Positions 10,370 to 21,000 of a stretch of DNA of 64,000 bases are shown here, piece by piece. Position numbers and translations under genes: made by a program. How positions within the stretch are numbered: position 1 is the first letter of the stretch; each line of letters starts with the position of its first letter. Origin of the DNA: Dactylonectria macrodidyma (taxonomy: Eukaryota; Ascomycota; Sordariomycetes; Hypocreales; Nectriaceae); contig JAGMUV010000022.1 in the NCBI GenBank assembly GCA_020744425.1, forward strand, positions 806,001 through 870,000, in the 5' to 3' direction. The notes below the pieces were generated by a model, which made no database searches, was not told the DNA's origin, and worked only from the letters and a program-made list of their open reading frames with translations.

Positions 10370-11245
10370 TCATCGAAGTGATCCTGGTACACTTGCGAGC
10401 TGCGCTTCAAGTGACGAGTCGACGACTGCGAGCTGCCATCTTCGTCTTCTTCCTCGCAGTCTCGACGTGACTGTCACCCGAGTCTGGACAATCTTCGTGA
10501 TGCCTTTGGACGCTGGCTTGCTGCTTGTATCCGCCTCGATGTGCGCCTCATTATGGCTGGAAACCAATTGGTCCGCGGTCTCTAGACCGGCCTGATTACC
10601 AAAGGACCTGGCCGCCTGGATGTTACCCCTGAGCTTCGACTGCAGCTCTGTACCCTGTGCGTAGTCGTTCTTATAGGAACTGTCATAATCCGTAGCGCGA
10701 GCGACCTTAACAATAAGGGAAGAAATGTTCATCTCGATCTGGAGTTTGATATTATAGATAAGAGGATGGAATGGTATGTAACTAGGAAATGATTATCAGG
10801 CCCACGGACGATTGAATTAACTCATTAGACGAGACTTACATAAAACCGTTGCCGATAGACATACTACCGATAAGAATAACCTGAGTACCAATAGGTCAGT
10901 CTGCGGTCGCCAGCCACTATTGCCCTCCGAAGGTTTCAAGACTCACATCGAGGCTCATGGATATTGCCACTATAAATATATTGAACCGGAATAGAGGAGT
11001 ATACTTGTGGAGCCCATTGGCAATGAGCTTGATCCTGACCAGATAGATAAAGTAGAGGTGCAGACTGGCGTCAATCACTAGGAAGATGGCCTTTTCAGTC
11101 TGATCATAATAATGGTTAATATGCACCCACATCTTAGAGATTTGCAGTTACGCGGGGATCCAGATAATAAAGCCACTGATATTAATAAGGACCAGTATGA
11201 TGGCTACGCTCCAACGAATCTTAGCAACATTGCGTTTGTCGATCA
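10370..11245 (-). pseudogene. Fungal multi-pass integral membrane protein, RIP-damaged fragment
   Basis: On the minus strand a spliced reading gives KIRWSVAIILVLINISGFIIWIPA, a TAA stop, LQISKMWVHINHYYDQTEKAIFL, IDASLHLYFIYLVRIKLIANGL, then VILIGSMSIG and PFHPLIYNIKLQIEM. Introns with good signals separate them (GTGAGT..CAG near 10945-10880; GTAAGT..CTAAT..TAG near 10850-10785). The pattern of hydrophobic helices, E/D-K-A-I-F and PFHP resembles a common ascomycete integral membrane family of unknown function, related to the rhodopsin-like set. The in-frame TAA fits CAA->TAA. Upstream exons are missing beyond about 11245. The C-terminus is a basic, Ser-rich tail. Confidence 0.6.
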
Positions 11246-11599
11246 ACTCTCTCCTGTAAAAATTCTTCCTGACTAGCGGCTGTTAGCACTAGCGTGGAAA
11301 ATTTTGCAGGCCCACCAAATTTGGCTGCTGCAGCAGCTGGGTACCCATCAGGTACTAACAGCGCAGTAAAGGAAGGATTGAGAGGGTTGACTTCCTTTAC
11401 GCAGCAGCCAAGGTCACAGCCCAAGGGCTCCGGCCGCGATCGAAGCCTGCTACCCTGACCAGCTGGGCAGCTAAGATAGCAGCAGGGTCACAGCACGGCT
11501 TGCGGGGCCCAACGACACCGCTGTGGCTCTTATACATGCTGTAATGCTGGTTCAGACCTCGCAGCAGGTATAGCTATCGCAGCCAACAGCAATCACGAC

Positions 11600-11739
11600 A
11601 CCAGCTTCAATCTAGGTGGGCTTCGGCCTCTGCCCTGATCTCTACGACTCGGCACTTAGATATGGATGTTTGGAAAAGCGCGTAATAGGTCGCGGAACTT
11701 GGACACGATCTGCTTATAGGGTCGACAGGTTAGAAGATA
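11600..11739 (-). pseudogene. NLR (NACHT) remnant, part 2, after the transposon insertion
   Basis: On the minus strand the sequence reads YLLTCRPYKQIVSKFRDL and FPNIHI, then a stop. This is the segment that follows Walker B and sensor 1 in fungal NACHT proteins. It continues exactly from LSQGKLKY at 14135, so the two pieces were one gene before the Fot-like element landed between them. The sequence between here and 11246 shows no gene. Confidence 0.7.
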
Positions 11740-11894
11740 CCATGCAGTACCCACCTACCGGTAATACACACCTACCGGTAAGCAAAAAAAAATTTCCCCA
11801 TACAAAATTCACATTTTCAACCTCATGGGAAAAACTTAACAAAAACTATATAAATAAATTTATTTCCAGAATTCGGGTTAGAACTGAATGAATT

Positions 11895-13828
11895 TTAATA
11901 TTTCCTTGGTCTTTTTTCTTCGCGGCCGCTGCGGGTGCGTACGATGGGTAACTCTTCCGCCTCCGAATTTGAGCTTCTATCCTCTTGCATCCCTCCCACC
12001 TCAATCACATCCTCAACAGCCCCTGTCTCTTCAATTGCCTGGTTTGGCTTGGAAGTAGTTTTAATAGCCACTAGAGCCTCGGCTAATGTCATGAAATTCT
12101 TGTTGGGATTAGGTATGGCCTTCCTCTTCTTGCCTCTACTCAACCGGCCGACTTCCTCCTCCAGACTGATGACTCTTGCGCTTAGCGAGGCTATCTTTGA
12201 CTCCTGGGCTTCAAACCCTTTCGATATCACAGAATACCGTCTTCTGGTTGAAGGGCTCTTGTTCTTTCCCAGATCTCTGATATGACGGCTGGTCTTTGGC
12301 GTATTATCAGGGTCGCGTTGTCTGTCACTGAGGCCCTCTGATGTAGGCGTAGTTTCCTTCTTGTCTGGCTGAATCTCTGGATGTATGAGGGCTTTCTGTC
12401 GTAAAATTGGCCAGTTTCCAGTCACTCTCCAGCCTGAGAGTATGTTTTTCTTAGTCATACTCACTTCCCTGGCTTTGGCATAAGCCTTAATGAAGTTGAC
12501 CTTATTTATTGGCGCAGAATCGGTCAGGCTTGCTAATTTTTGGAGTTCTTTGCGATATGTAGCTTTGGAGGCATTAAAAACGCCATTATCCAGCGGTTAT
12601 AGGCCGTGAGAGCAATGAGCTGGCAGGTAATAGTAATATACGTTATTCAAGAAGCAGGTAGCCATCTACTCATTCTGAGTTTTAGGTCAGCGGCATTTAT
12701 GATTCAGACCAGGTAGATACTTGCAGATATATGACTTCCATGGCCATCTAAGATAATGAGTCTGGCATCAGAATCATCTGCCGGCTGTGTCACGGGCCAG
12801 ATGAGATCAACTCAAGAGGTAATGCCACTGTATTGCGAGAATACTACGATGAAGAGGAAAGAGAGAAAGCGGGCAGGCGCGTGGACGCGTAGACGCGTTA
12901 ATAGTCCCTGTGGCCTGCCCCGTGCGTCCTAGTTACGTATCGACCCCACCCTGGGTCCAGCACTCCAGACGCTCCCGTCACAGGCTGGGTTTAAGGTAGA
13001 TAGACCTCTTTAAGCCACTTAACTGCGATGTGGTTATCTGTCTAGCCGTTTTTAGAAGTAATATAATACCAGTCGGCTATCTTCTTAAACTCGTCGATAA
13101 ACCACTGCTGCTAAAGTCCTTTGCTTTTGAAAATAATCCCTGGTTTTAGAAGACGGCCATTTGCAATTACGGCTTTGATAAAGCTAGTCCAAGCGCAGGA
13201 CTGAGAGCCTTTGAGAAAGGCCTTTCTCTTAGGATCGCTACTGCTAATAACTAAGGAATCCAAGCCTGTATTCAGAATGTATTAGTGAGTTTTATAATAA
13301 AAACGATAAATACTTACTAAATCCAGCTATAATACTGCCCTTATTAACATTAACTGTATTCTCAGGCTTGATCTAGCTATACTCGCTTTCCCGGATATCA
13401 AAGTACCAATTGACGGCCATTGGGGTAAAAGAATTGAATCTCGATGCCTCCTGACGTTTTCCTATTTTCGTCTTTATGGTCGAATGTCGTTTCATGAACC
13501 TGGCTACCCAGTGTACACCGATAGGCCTTTCCCGGCCTTGTTGTCTTAAGAGGGCCGCGACGGTGGCGCGAACATGACTGTGGGATGGAGCATAGCCCAA
13601 GGCCTCTTGTCTCAGTATCCAGATGACTATTCTAGACTCCTGAGACTTGGATAACAGCTGGGCAGGCTGGGTGACCTCGGACTTTGACGGTAGGCCTCTT
13701 AATCGGTCTGAGAGAGTCGTCTGGGGGATGTCATGCTTCTGGGCGGCTTGGTTCTGGGAGAGGCCGTTATCTGTGACATCCAGTAAGGCTTCGACAACGC
13801 CATTCTCTGTATAAGACATTCGGGGCAT
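11895..13828 (-). pseudogene. Fot1/pogo-family DDE transposase, inactivated
   Basis: From the ATG at 13828 the protein starts with a Psq/CENP-B-type DNA-binding region (NQAAQKHDIPQTTLSDRL.., VHWVARFMKRH). The frame stops at 13373 (TAG). Beyond it the core is still readable: ENTVNVNKG, where the first catalytic Asp-Glu pair has become Asn-Lys; FKSKGL*QQW; NG*TDNH; LIILDGHGSH (second Asp); PLDNGVFNASK (third Asp). An apparent intron lies near 13320-13260. The C-terminal piece, 12464-11895, has a coiled-coil-like heptad region and a basic end. CAG->TAG, TGG->TAG and Asp/Glu->Asn/Lys changes fit RIP. Confidence 0.85.
12788..12982. repeat. Solo LTR (195 bp) with 5-bp target duplication
   Basis: The element begins TGTCACGGG and ends CCCGTCACA and is flanked on both sides by GGCTG (12783-12787 and 12983-12987). 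TG..CA ends plus a 5-bp duplication suggest a solo LTR, probably of a gypsy-type element. It lies inside the decayed transposase, just before the LIILDGHGSH motif. A second copy in the opposite orientation is at 30789-30982. Confidence 0.75.
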
Positions 13829-14134
13829 TTTCGAGGTGATTACGGAAGGTTAGTGCAGATAAAAATTCGATAAAACTTAGTAGAAGCCGATTCTTGAACG
13901 AGGCGTTTTTAGAAATTATACATTAGGCCCGTACGACCAAACCGCTTCTATAATGTAAAAAGTAATATCATAATATGAAACAGCATGAAACTCTCAATAA
14001 GACACAGCTTGTTTTATGTAAATAACTTCAATTTTGGCCAAGCACTGTGCAAATGAAGTTGGGCATTTTGTATGAGGAAATTTTATTTTTGCTTACCGGT
14101 AGGTGGGTATTACCGGTAGGTGGGTACTGCATGG

Positions 14135-14560
14135 TACTTCAACTTGCCTTGACTCAACTGGTCGGTGCGGAATTGGCCTTCCACATTTCGCACCAAATTC
14201 TCAAACTCTAATTCGGCACATTCATTCAGGGCATCAAGGACCACGATTACATGTCCTGCCTGGGGATCTTTTATAGCGTTTCGTAGAACCTTCTAGAGCG
14301 ATTCTGTAGAGTTAATTAAAGCTTTCCCATCTTTGCGGAATTGTAGCAGGGCATGTTCGATCAGAGACGGCTTCTGAGAGAAGAGCTGGTGAATCAGTGC
14401 GCTATGTATCCCAGGCGTGTTCGTCGTCGATCTTGCTTCGAGGATTCAGGCCATGGACGGCGATGATGCTACGTCTTGTTAGCAGGACCAACACGGCAGA
14501 GTGTTCAACGTACTCGACTTTGGCAGCGTCGCCTAGCGTCGTCGAGAAGCTTGAAACGAC
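14135..14560 (-). pseudogene. NLR remnant, part 1 (hydrolase-like plus NACHT)
   Basis: On the minus strand RSIIAVHGLNPRSKIDDEHAWDT resembles the alpha/beta-hydrolase N-terminal domain found on some fungal NLRs. A stop replaces Trp. After a frame change comes HQLFSQKPSLIEHAL, ALINSTESL* (again a Trp position) and AGHVIVVLDALNECAE, a NACHT Walker B motif. The sequence stops at KLKY against the transposon and resumes at 11739. The hydrolase-to-NACHT join lacks the P-loop segment, so there is also an internal deletion. Two TGG->TAG changes fit RIP. Confidence 0.75.
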
Positions 14561-14564
14561 GTCA

Positions 14565-15700
14565 AATATGACTTCCCCACTTCCCCAGTCCCTCGCCCCA
14601 ATTTTGCATATAGATCACAGTCCCCATTGGCCAAAGTCCTAAGTTACCACCCTAATTGCACCACGGATAAGGAAACCGCCGAATGGGTGCCTAGCTGTTG
14701 TGTGGTCCGCGCCGTTTAATAATGCTGGGTCAGGATAAGCAAGGGTGTGAGTGCACCATATAGTAGGACATTGTAAATAAGGCGCAACCAGACGAGGTTG
14801 CCTTGCCGTTCTGCAATTTCTATTGAAAAGAGCTGTGTCTGGGTTGTTCATTACTCCTAGGGCTAACCCTAGGTCAAGAAGCTTGAAGCGCGGAGCTGCG
14901 ATATAAAGCAAGATAATGTTTATAATGGTAATGGCGGCGGGCTGCTGCTATAGAGCAGACAAGTCCTGACCGCTATCCTATAAAACTTTAGTTCTTATTT
15001 ATGTGAGGTCAATCCGTACTGCATTATATTAACTTAAAACTTAGCATATAAGCACGCTGCGCCCCTTATTAGAAAGCGAGGGAATTTTTTAGCCTCGTAC
15101 TTATACTGCCTAATGATTGGCTCGCTCGGAATTTTATAGGAATAAAGTCTGAGTCAGCTAATACGGATCACTTCAGGACACTGAGCACGGTTCCTGAATC
15201 CCTGTCTGTCACCTGGGGCTAGTTATGGACACCTGCCGGTCTCCTGGCCGAAGTAGGGGCTAATCATTATTGGGCGATCTTAGCCTACTTAAGCCGATAA
15301 TTCGCCATCACCCTGCTGTCGCTAGGAGATGAGTTCCAAGGGTTATGAAACCCAAAGAGGACTTTTGAATACGGATACGCAAGACAGCTGTGTTGGACGA
15401 GGGAATACAGCCCTTGAGCCAGTAAGGCGGAGTATTTAGTGGGGCTTCAGCATCGCTAAATTAACAGTAGTCCACCGACTGAGTCACCATGCCGTCTTAC
15501 TCCTGCGCCTCGACAGGCTGTGCTAACGTCCCGCCAAAGAGAAGGGAACCAGAATAACGACAACAAGAAATACAATATAAATACGGCCAACCACGGATGC
15601 GAATTTGACGCTCTGTAGGTCAACTGGCCATCCTATACTTGGCCTCACAGATGGCTCGCCTATCAATCTTCAGCCTGCCCCTCGAGCTTCGGCTTACCAT
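14565..15700. repeat. Duplicated segment, copy B (diverged)
   Basis: Copy of 7317-8430 with many transition differences and a few indels (AACAACAAG against AACAAG near 15560). It ends abruptly within the F-box gene's first exon, at 15700. It lies directly against the NLR remnant. Confidence 0.85.
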
Positions 15701-15704
15701 CTAA
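15651..15704 (+). pseudogene. Truncated F-box gene copy
   Basis: The first 17 codons of the F-box gene are kept ([17 protein letters not shown]), followed at once by TAA where homology to copy A ends. The TATA box and upstream region are present, so it may be transcribed, but it can only make a 17-residue peptide. Confidence 0.8.
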
Positions 15705-15934
15705 CTAAATGCGTAACCGGCTTCATCTTTTGAACACACACTTGTGATTGTAAGCACGGACCATGTCTCAAAGGGGTACCTATATATACATTGCATAAGC
15801 CATAACTGGCCTAATTCTTCATTTATTTCTATACGCTGTCAGCTTCTGAAAAGTCCCACGAAGTATCCAAGAAGATCTCAAGCAGAGCCAATCACAGCTG
15901 GGGTCAGCACAAATACAACAGTGAGACGCAGTGT

Positions 15935-16197
15935 TATCCCTTTGACCGTGGTAAGGCAACACTTACGCTGGCAGCAGGGATTCAAACCAATGAAAAGGAG
16001 AGTAAGACGAGGTAACTACATAAAGCCCCGCCTATTTTATACGGGGCTAGAAGTCACACCTCTTAATGATCTACATCGTAGTACTTAATCCTTCCTGTAG
16101 CTATTTAGCTTTTTGAAGTCAACAGGCGTACCGCCGATCTCCCGGGCCTCTATGGAGACTATGGGCCAAGTGTTGCCTTACCACGGTCAAAGGGATA
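15935..16197. mobile_element. MITE with perfect 28-bp terminal inverted repeats and TA duplication
   Basis: TA is followed by TCCCTTTGACCGTGG, continuing as a 28-bp arm whose exact reverse complement ends at 16195 before a second TA. The 263-bp unit has no coding capacity. TA duplication points to mobilisation by a Tc1/mariner- or pogo-type transposase. Confidence 0.85.
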
Positions 16198-16516
16198 GCA
16201 GGGAGGATTGCTGCCCCCAGCCTGACCGATTCGCTCTGTCGTTTTATGAAGGGCGTTCCAGTCCTTGCTAATGGTGCCACATTATCCGTACCTGAAGCTC
16301 GACTCGGAGGTGTTCTGGGGGCGGGGAGGGTTAAATAGAGATTCTCCTTTCAGCGGCAGCTCCAGCCCGTGATTGGAGCCCAGGGGCTTCAGGGGACTCT
16401 GATGACCATCGCTAGGGCCACGGTAGGCAGGACTCTTCCGAGCGAATGAGAGTTCTGAAGACAGGGGGGAGATGATGACCTGTAAACAAGCATTTCAAGA
16501 CGAGTCCGGCCGTAAA

Positions 16517-16768
16517 ACGCCTGTGGCAACCCTTACGCTAGCCGCAGGGATCTTGACCAACAAGTGAGCAAGAAAAAGGAACAACGAGGTACACGAGGTT
16601 ACGCATGTTTTATATGGCGATAGAAGTCACGGCATTTAGTGATCTACACCACAGTACATGAAACTTCTCACAGCCACGCAGCTTTTCGACGTCAATCAGC
16701 GTACCGGATCTGCCGGGTCCCCGTGAGTCACCAAGCCCAAGTGTTGCCTTGTGACAGTCAAAGGGATA
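16517..16768. mobile_element. Degenerate second copy of the MITE
   Basis: Shared blocks in the same order as the 15935 copy include TTACGCT, GCAGGGAT, TAGAAGTCAC, GATCTACA, GCGTACCG and a right end CAAGTGTTGCCTT..GTCAAAGGGATA. The left inverted repeat is no longer recognisable. It lies about 320 bp from the better copy. Confidence 0.65.
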
Positions 16769-18054
16769 CAGATATCCCAGCCTTGGTCAAATGACTCGAA
16801 AACCTTTCTCAAGAAAAACAGGGACCGGGGGATCCTTGACCATCCATCTTTGGGCTCCACATCGTATTGATCCCTATTTGTCGGATCGCATCGGACCCAT
16901 CAGGTCCAACAACTCCACAATCACATTCGGGGAATCCCTCTATTTTTTGGGTGGACGTCGCAGATCAGGGGTCAAATCAACATTTTACCTCCCTCCACGC
17001 GCTGCTTGTACCTAGGTAGGGTCTCTTGGCAAATCCATTAGTGCGTCTATCGATGATGCTCCTCGCTTCAGTTTCCATCCCGACATCCACACCCATTTTC
17101 CCCTGTAACGCTTTTCATGAATTTCCCCACTCCCTTTTCTGATTTTCCATTCGGATCATCTCATATCGCCTGACGCAGCAATATGTCAGCAAAAACAAGT
17201 CCAGGCTCCCCGAGCTCTGGTGAGGAGACACAGAAGCTCACACGCAACATGACAATGCGGCCCCACTGCTTCGCGGCCCGTATGCCGTTAACGTCGTAGT
17301 CGGCCCCTATACGAATCTTGAAGCATATCTGGCTGCCACTGGGGCAGAAAACGGTGACTTGGCATGCATACGATGCGGGGTTGAACGCTCGTATTTGGCG
17401 ATACAGTCCTCACACTAACCGCATACGAGCAGTGCTTAGCTGGCTGATACCGAGCCCAATTGGCCAGCTCAGCCTGTAAACATCCGTCCCCATGCTCGAA
17501 TCAGGCCATCCATCATCCGCCTTACCAGGCAGGACGGCCCGCCACATTCCTGATGCTACTCTGTACACTCATCACGGATCGCCCGTGGGTCCTGACCAGC
17601 TGTACTATTTTTAATAGTCCGAGATCCAAGTCAGAATCAGCGTAACATTGTCAGCATCGGCTTTTTTGCTAGCAGGGTACCTTGATGCTGGGCCTGTTAC
17701 CTCTTCCTCGCTGTGACACAGACTCATTGGCTTCTTCAACCTCAAAAACGTTCGTCGAAAGCCTGCTTTGTATGCTTGTTTTTTTATTTCCTTGGCTTTC
17801 AATATTGTTTAATTGACAGGCGTCACTCATTGTGGCCGCGTCCCTTCAATCGCTACTACTCTTCTCCAACTTAGCTCCGCCATCGTTACGTTCTGTCGAT
17901 TTCCTTGCTTCCTGAGACTACATAATTCAACTGATCTCTCTCGTTCAACAGAGCCCGGCCCGAATCACCCCGAATACCGTCTTGTGTCCAACATCAGCAT
18001 CGCGACGTGTTATCTCTCGTGATCGTCCTGCGAGGGGCATCACTGTCACCAGCC
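16769..18054. other. Region upstream of the chitin synthase
   Basis: No convincing gene was seen. The last 250 bases are pyrimidine-rich (CTACTACTCTTCTCC and similar), as is common for strong fungal promoters and 5' leaders, and lead to the chitin synthase ATG. No divergent chitin synthase is found here. Confidence 0.4.
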
Positions 18055-21000
18055 ATGACGAGCCGAAATTCCATGTACTCGATGGCATCTGAAGGCCTGG
18101 GTTCCTCCCAGACTGCCCAGGTGTCGACGACCGGGCTTCTGAATAACATACAAACCATCTACCTGTCATCTCAGCCCCATGAACTCGATGCTAGCGCTAG
18201 TCTAGTTATCAACACTTGGCTCACTGCTGCACAACCCGGTCTTACTGTTGATGCTTCCCTCGCTGCTCGAGTTTGGGAGCATGCTAGGCGTCGAGCTGAG
18301 GATGGTTGTGTCATTCTCGGGTACGCTTTTCTGATTAAAGTCTGATCCATCGTCACTGACAAATCACCACAGTTCGCTTCATCACTCGAGCCCTTCCGTT
18401 CTCATACCGTTCCTCAACACGTTGCCCTTCTCTGTCCCGTCCTCCATTTACAAGTCCCTCGAGGCCCTACGGCCCTTCCTCCGATGTGTGACTCCTTACA
18501 ATCCCTCGGCACCCAGACAGATTGCCCTCGGCGTCACGCTGACCCTCGGCCTTTCTGGGACTATTGCCGGTGCCTCACTGGCTTTGTCCCACAGCGGCAT
18601 CGACACCGATGGCGGTCTTTTGAACGTCCCATCTGAGACGGGCTATCGGGCCTTCGACGTATTCTATTATCTTCTGGCCTCAGTTTCAACTCCTGCCGAG
18701 CAGGAATTCTTAGGCCTTAAGTCGGCTTCTTCATATACCCTTTTGGCCAATTCTGGGACCTACGAGCCGCCATCATATCTTGCCACTGCCCATGACGGTG
18801 CCGCTGCCGACGACTTCCGCCAGGCTCTAAAAGAGATTGGTATCAAGGGCTCCGCCCACCGTCACCTCATTTCAACGCTTGCTGCCGTGCTCAAGCTCGG
18901 CAATACTCTCGACTATGCAACCGACTACGATGAGTTGGAGGAAATCTGCGAAGATGTGGGCGGGCTACTTGGTATAGAACCCGAGGTCCTCATGCAACAA
19001 TTGAGTACCGAGGATCGAAGAGCACTTATTGAAGGAGTTTATGAGGCTCTCGTGGACTGGGTAATATCCAAGGCCAACAGCGCCATTTCGGGCCAGATCC
19101 TTCATATCCGAGACGGCGATGGACACCTTGATGGCCGCAGTGTTGCCTCCAATGATGACACTGGCGACACTGTCTCCATCACTATCATTGAGATTCCTGA
19201 CCCGACGACGGGCAAGGCATTGGCTATGCGCACCACCTTCGATGATTCCTTTGGTATCAATGCTGAGATGCTTGAGGACGGTGTAGGAGCTTATCCGGTC
19301 GGATCATCCATCATTAGGGAAATGCAGCAGGCTCTAGCTGAGATTGCACCTGATCTGGGCATCATGAGCGGTCCCCAAGGCAATGATCGCCGACATAAGC
19401 TTGAGAAAAGAGAAGCCATTCTGGAGAAGGTGACATCAGCCTTGGAGGAGTCAGATGGGTTCTTAAAAGAGCTCTTGTTCCCTATCCAGGGCGAGGGTAT
19501 CAACTCGGGCCACACCGGACGTTTCGATCTCTCCGCCACCCTCAGCTCCAGCCGCACTTGGTATCACCTTTCCCTCTATCCTACGGATGATTCTCCAGCC
19601 AGCCTAGCTGCTCTTGCAGCCGCCGACTCTACTTGGTCCGCCGATACGGTTTATCGCCAACTCCGCTCGTGGCGACTTCCCGAGTGGGCAAACCGCAAAC
19701 GACACCTTGGTTTCACTGCCGACTTCGATTTTGACGAGTTTGCGCGGCGCTATGGCGTTCTCGGGTGCAAAGAGAGTACCAGGGATGGCATTGAGAGCTG
19801 GGTATCGGGGCAAGGTTGGATCAATGGAGAGGTCTTCATTGGCAAGGAGCGCATCTGGGTCAGCGAAGGCCCTTGGATGGAGGCTGAGGGCCAGCTCGAT
19901 GTCAAGCCTGCTCACAGTCTCTCCAGCGTCGGTCAAGACTGGTTCAGGTCTGGCTTTCCCGTGGGCCACTCGACTATGGACGGGAGCAATGATCATCTTG
20001 TGCACGGCCGCAACTTCAGCCAAGGCAATATGAGCCAGGTCACCTTTAGTCAAAGCCAGAACCTGTTGCCATCCACCGCCCCAAGCGCTATGCGCAATGT
20101 CAGCAACACGGGTGACTATGGTCTTGGCAACAAAGGTGATACTCACAAGGGCCAAGTCTTTTATAACGATGAAAACGGCTTCACAGGCATGTTGGATCCC
20201 AAACTTGCCAAGAACAAGCAGATCGAAACAAAAGAGCTCACCTTTGGCCGGCGCGCCTGGATCGGGTTTGTTTGGGCCCTTACTTTCTGGATTCCATCGC
20301 CCGCTCTCCAGTACGTCGGTGGTATGAGACGACCCGATGTCCGCATGGCTTGGCGTGAGAAGTTGGTCTTGTGTTTCCTGGTTGCCTTGATCAACGGTGC
20401 CATCGTCTTTTGGATCATCTGGTTTGGAAAATTACTCTGCCCAAACTCAGATAAAGCCTGGAACCAAAAGGAGCTTCGCACGCACATGGGCGATGACGAC
20501 TTCTGGGTAGGCATCCACGGCAAGATCTATGATATTACGGACTGGTATAAACAACAGCATAGCGACACCAGCATCAAGACGACTAAAGCAAGTATGATGG
20601 AGATGGCGGGGATGGTCTTGGACGATTATTTCAGACCGCCGCTACACATGGCTTGTCAAGGCTTGGGGATCAAGGAGACGACCCAACTCAGCTATAACAA
20701 CACTCTCGAATTCCCCAATGCGCAGCACATTTCGGGATACTACGCCAGGGACCCCACCAGCGCTCTTCATCATGATGACTGGTACTGGACCAATTTTCAG
20801 CCAAAGATCAAGGAATTCTACCATGGCGACCTCGTCTGGAAGCAATCCACCGTCAAGGCACAGGGCGAAGACGACTCGCGCATGTGGGTTAGATACGGCA
20901 ATCAAATCTACGACCTTACGGACTACTTTTATACCATCGAGGAGCAAGATGGCTTTGCAACATACAAGTTCCTTAACAACGACGTTTCGAACCTCTGGAA

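Larger units (their letters stand above)
11740..14134. mobile_element. Decayed Fot1/pogo-like DNA transposon (2395 bp) carrying a solo LTR
   Basis: The ends are long inverted repeats of about 55 bp (left starts CCATGCAGTACCCACC; right ends GGTGGGTACTGCATGG), each holding two ACCTACCGGTA blocks. TA dinucleotides at 11738-11739 and 14135-14136 are the target duplication, typical of pogo/Fot elements. A 195-bp solo LTR plus a 5-bp duplication accounts for part of its length. It interrupts an NLR gene. Confidence 0.9.
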
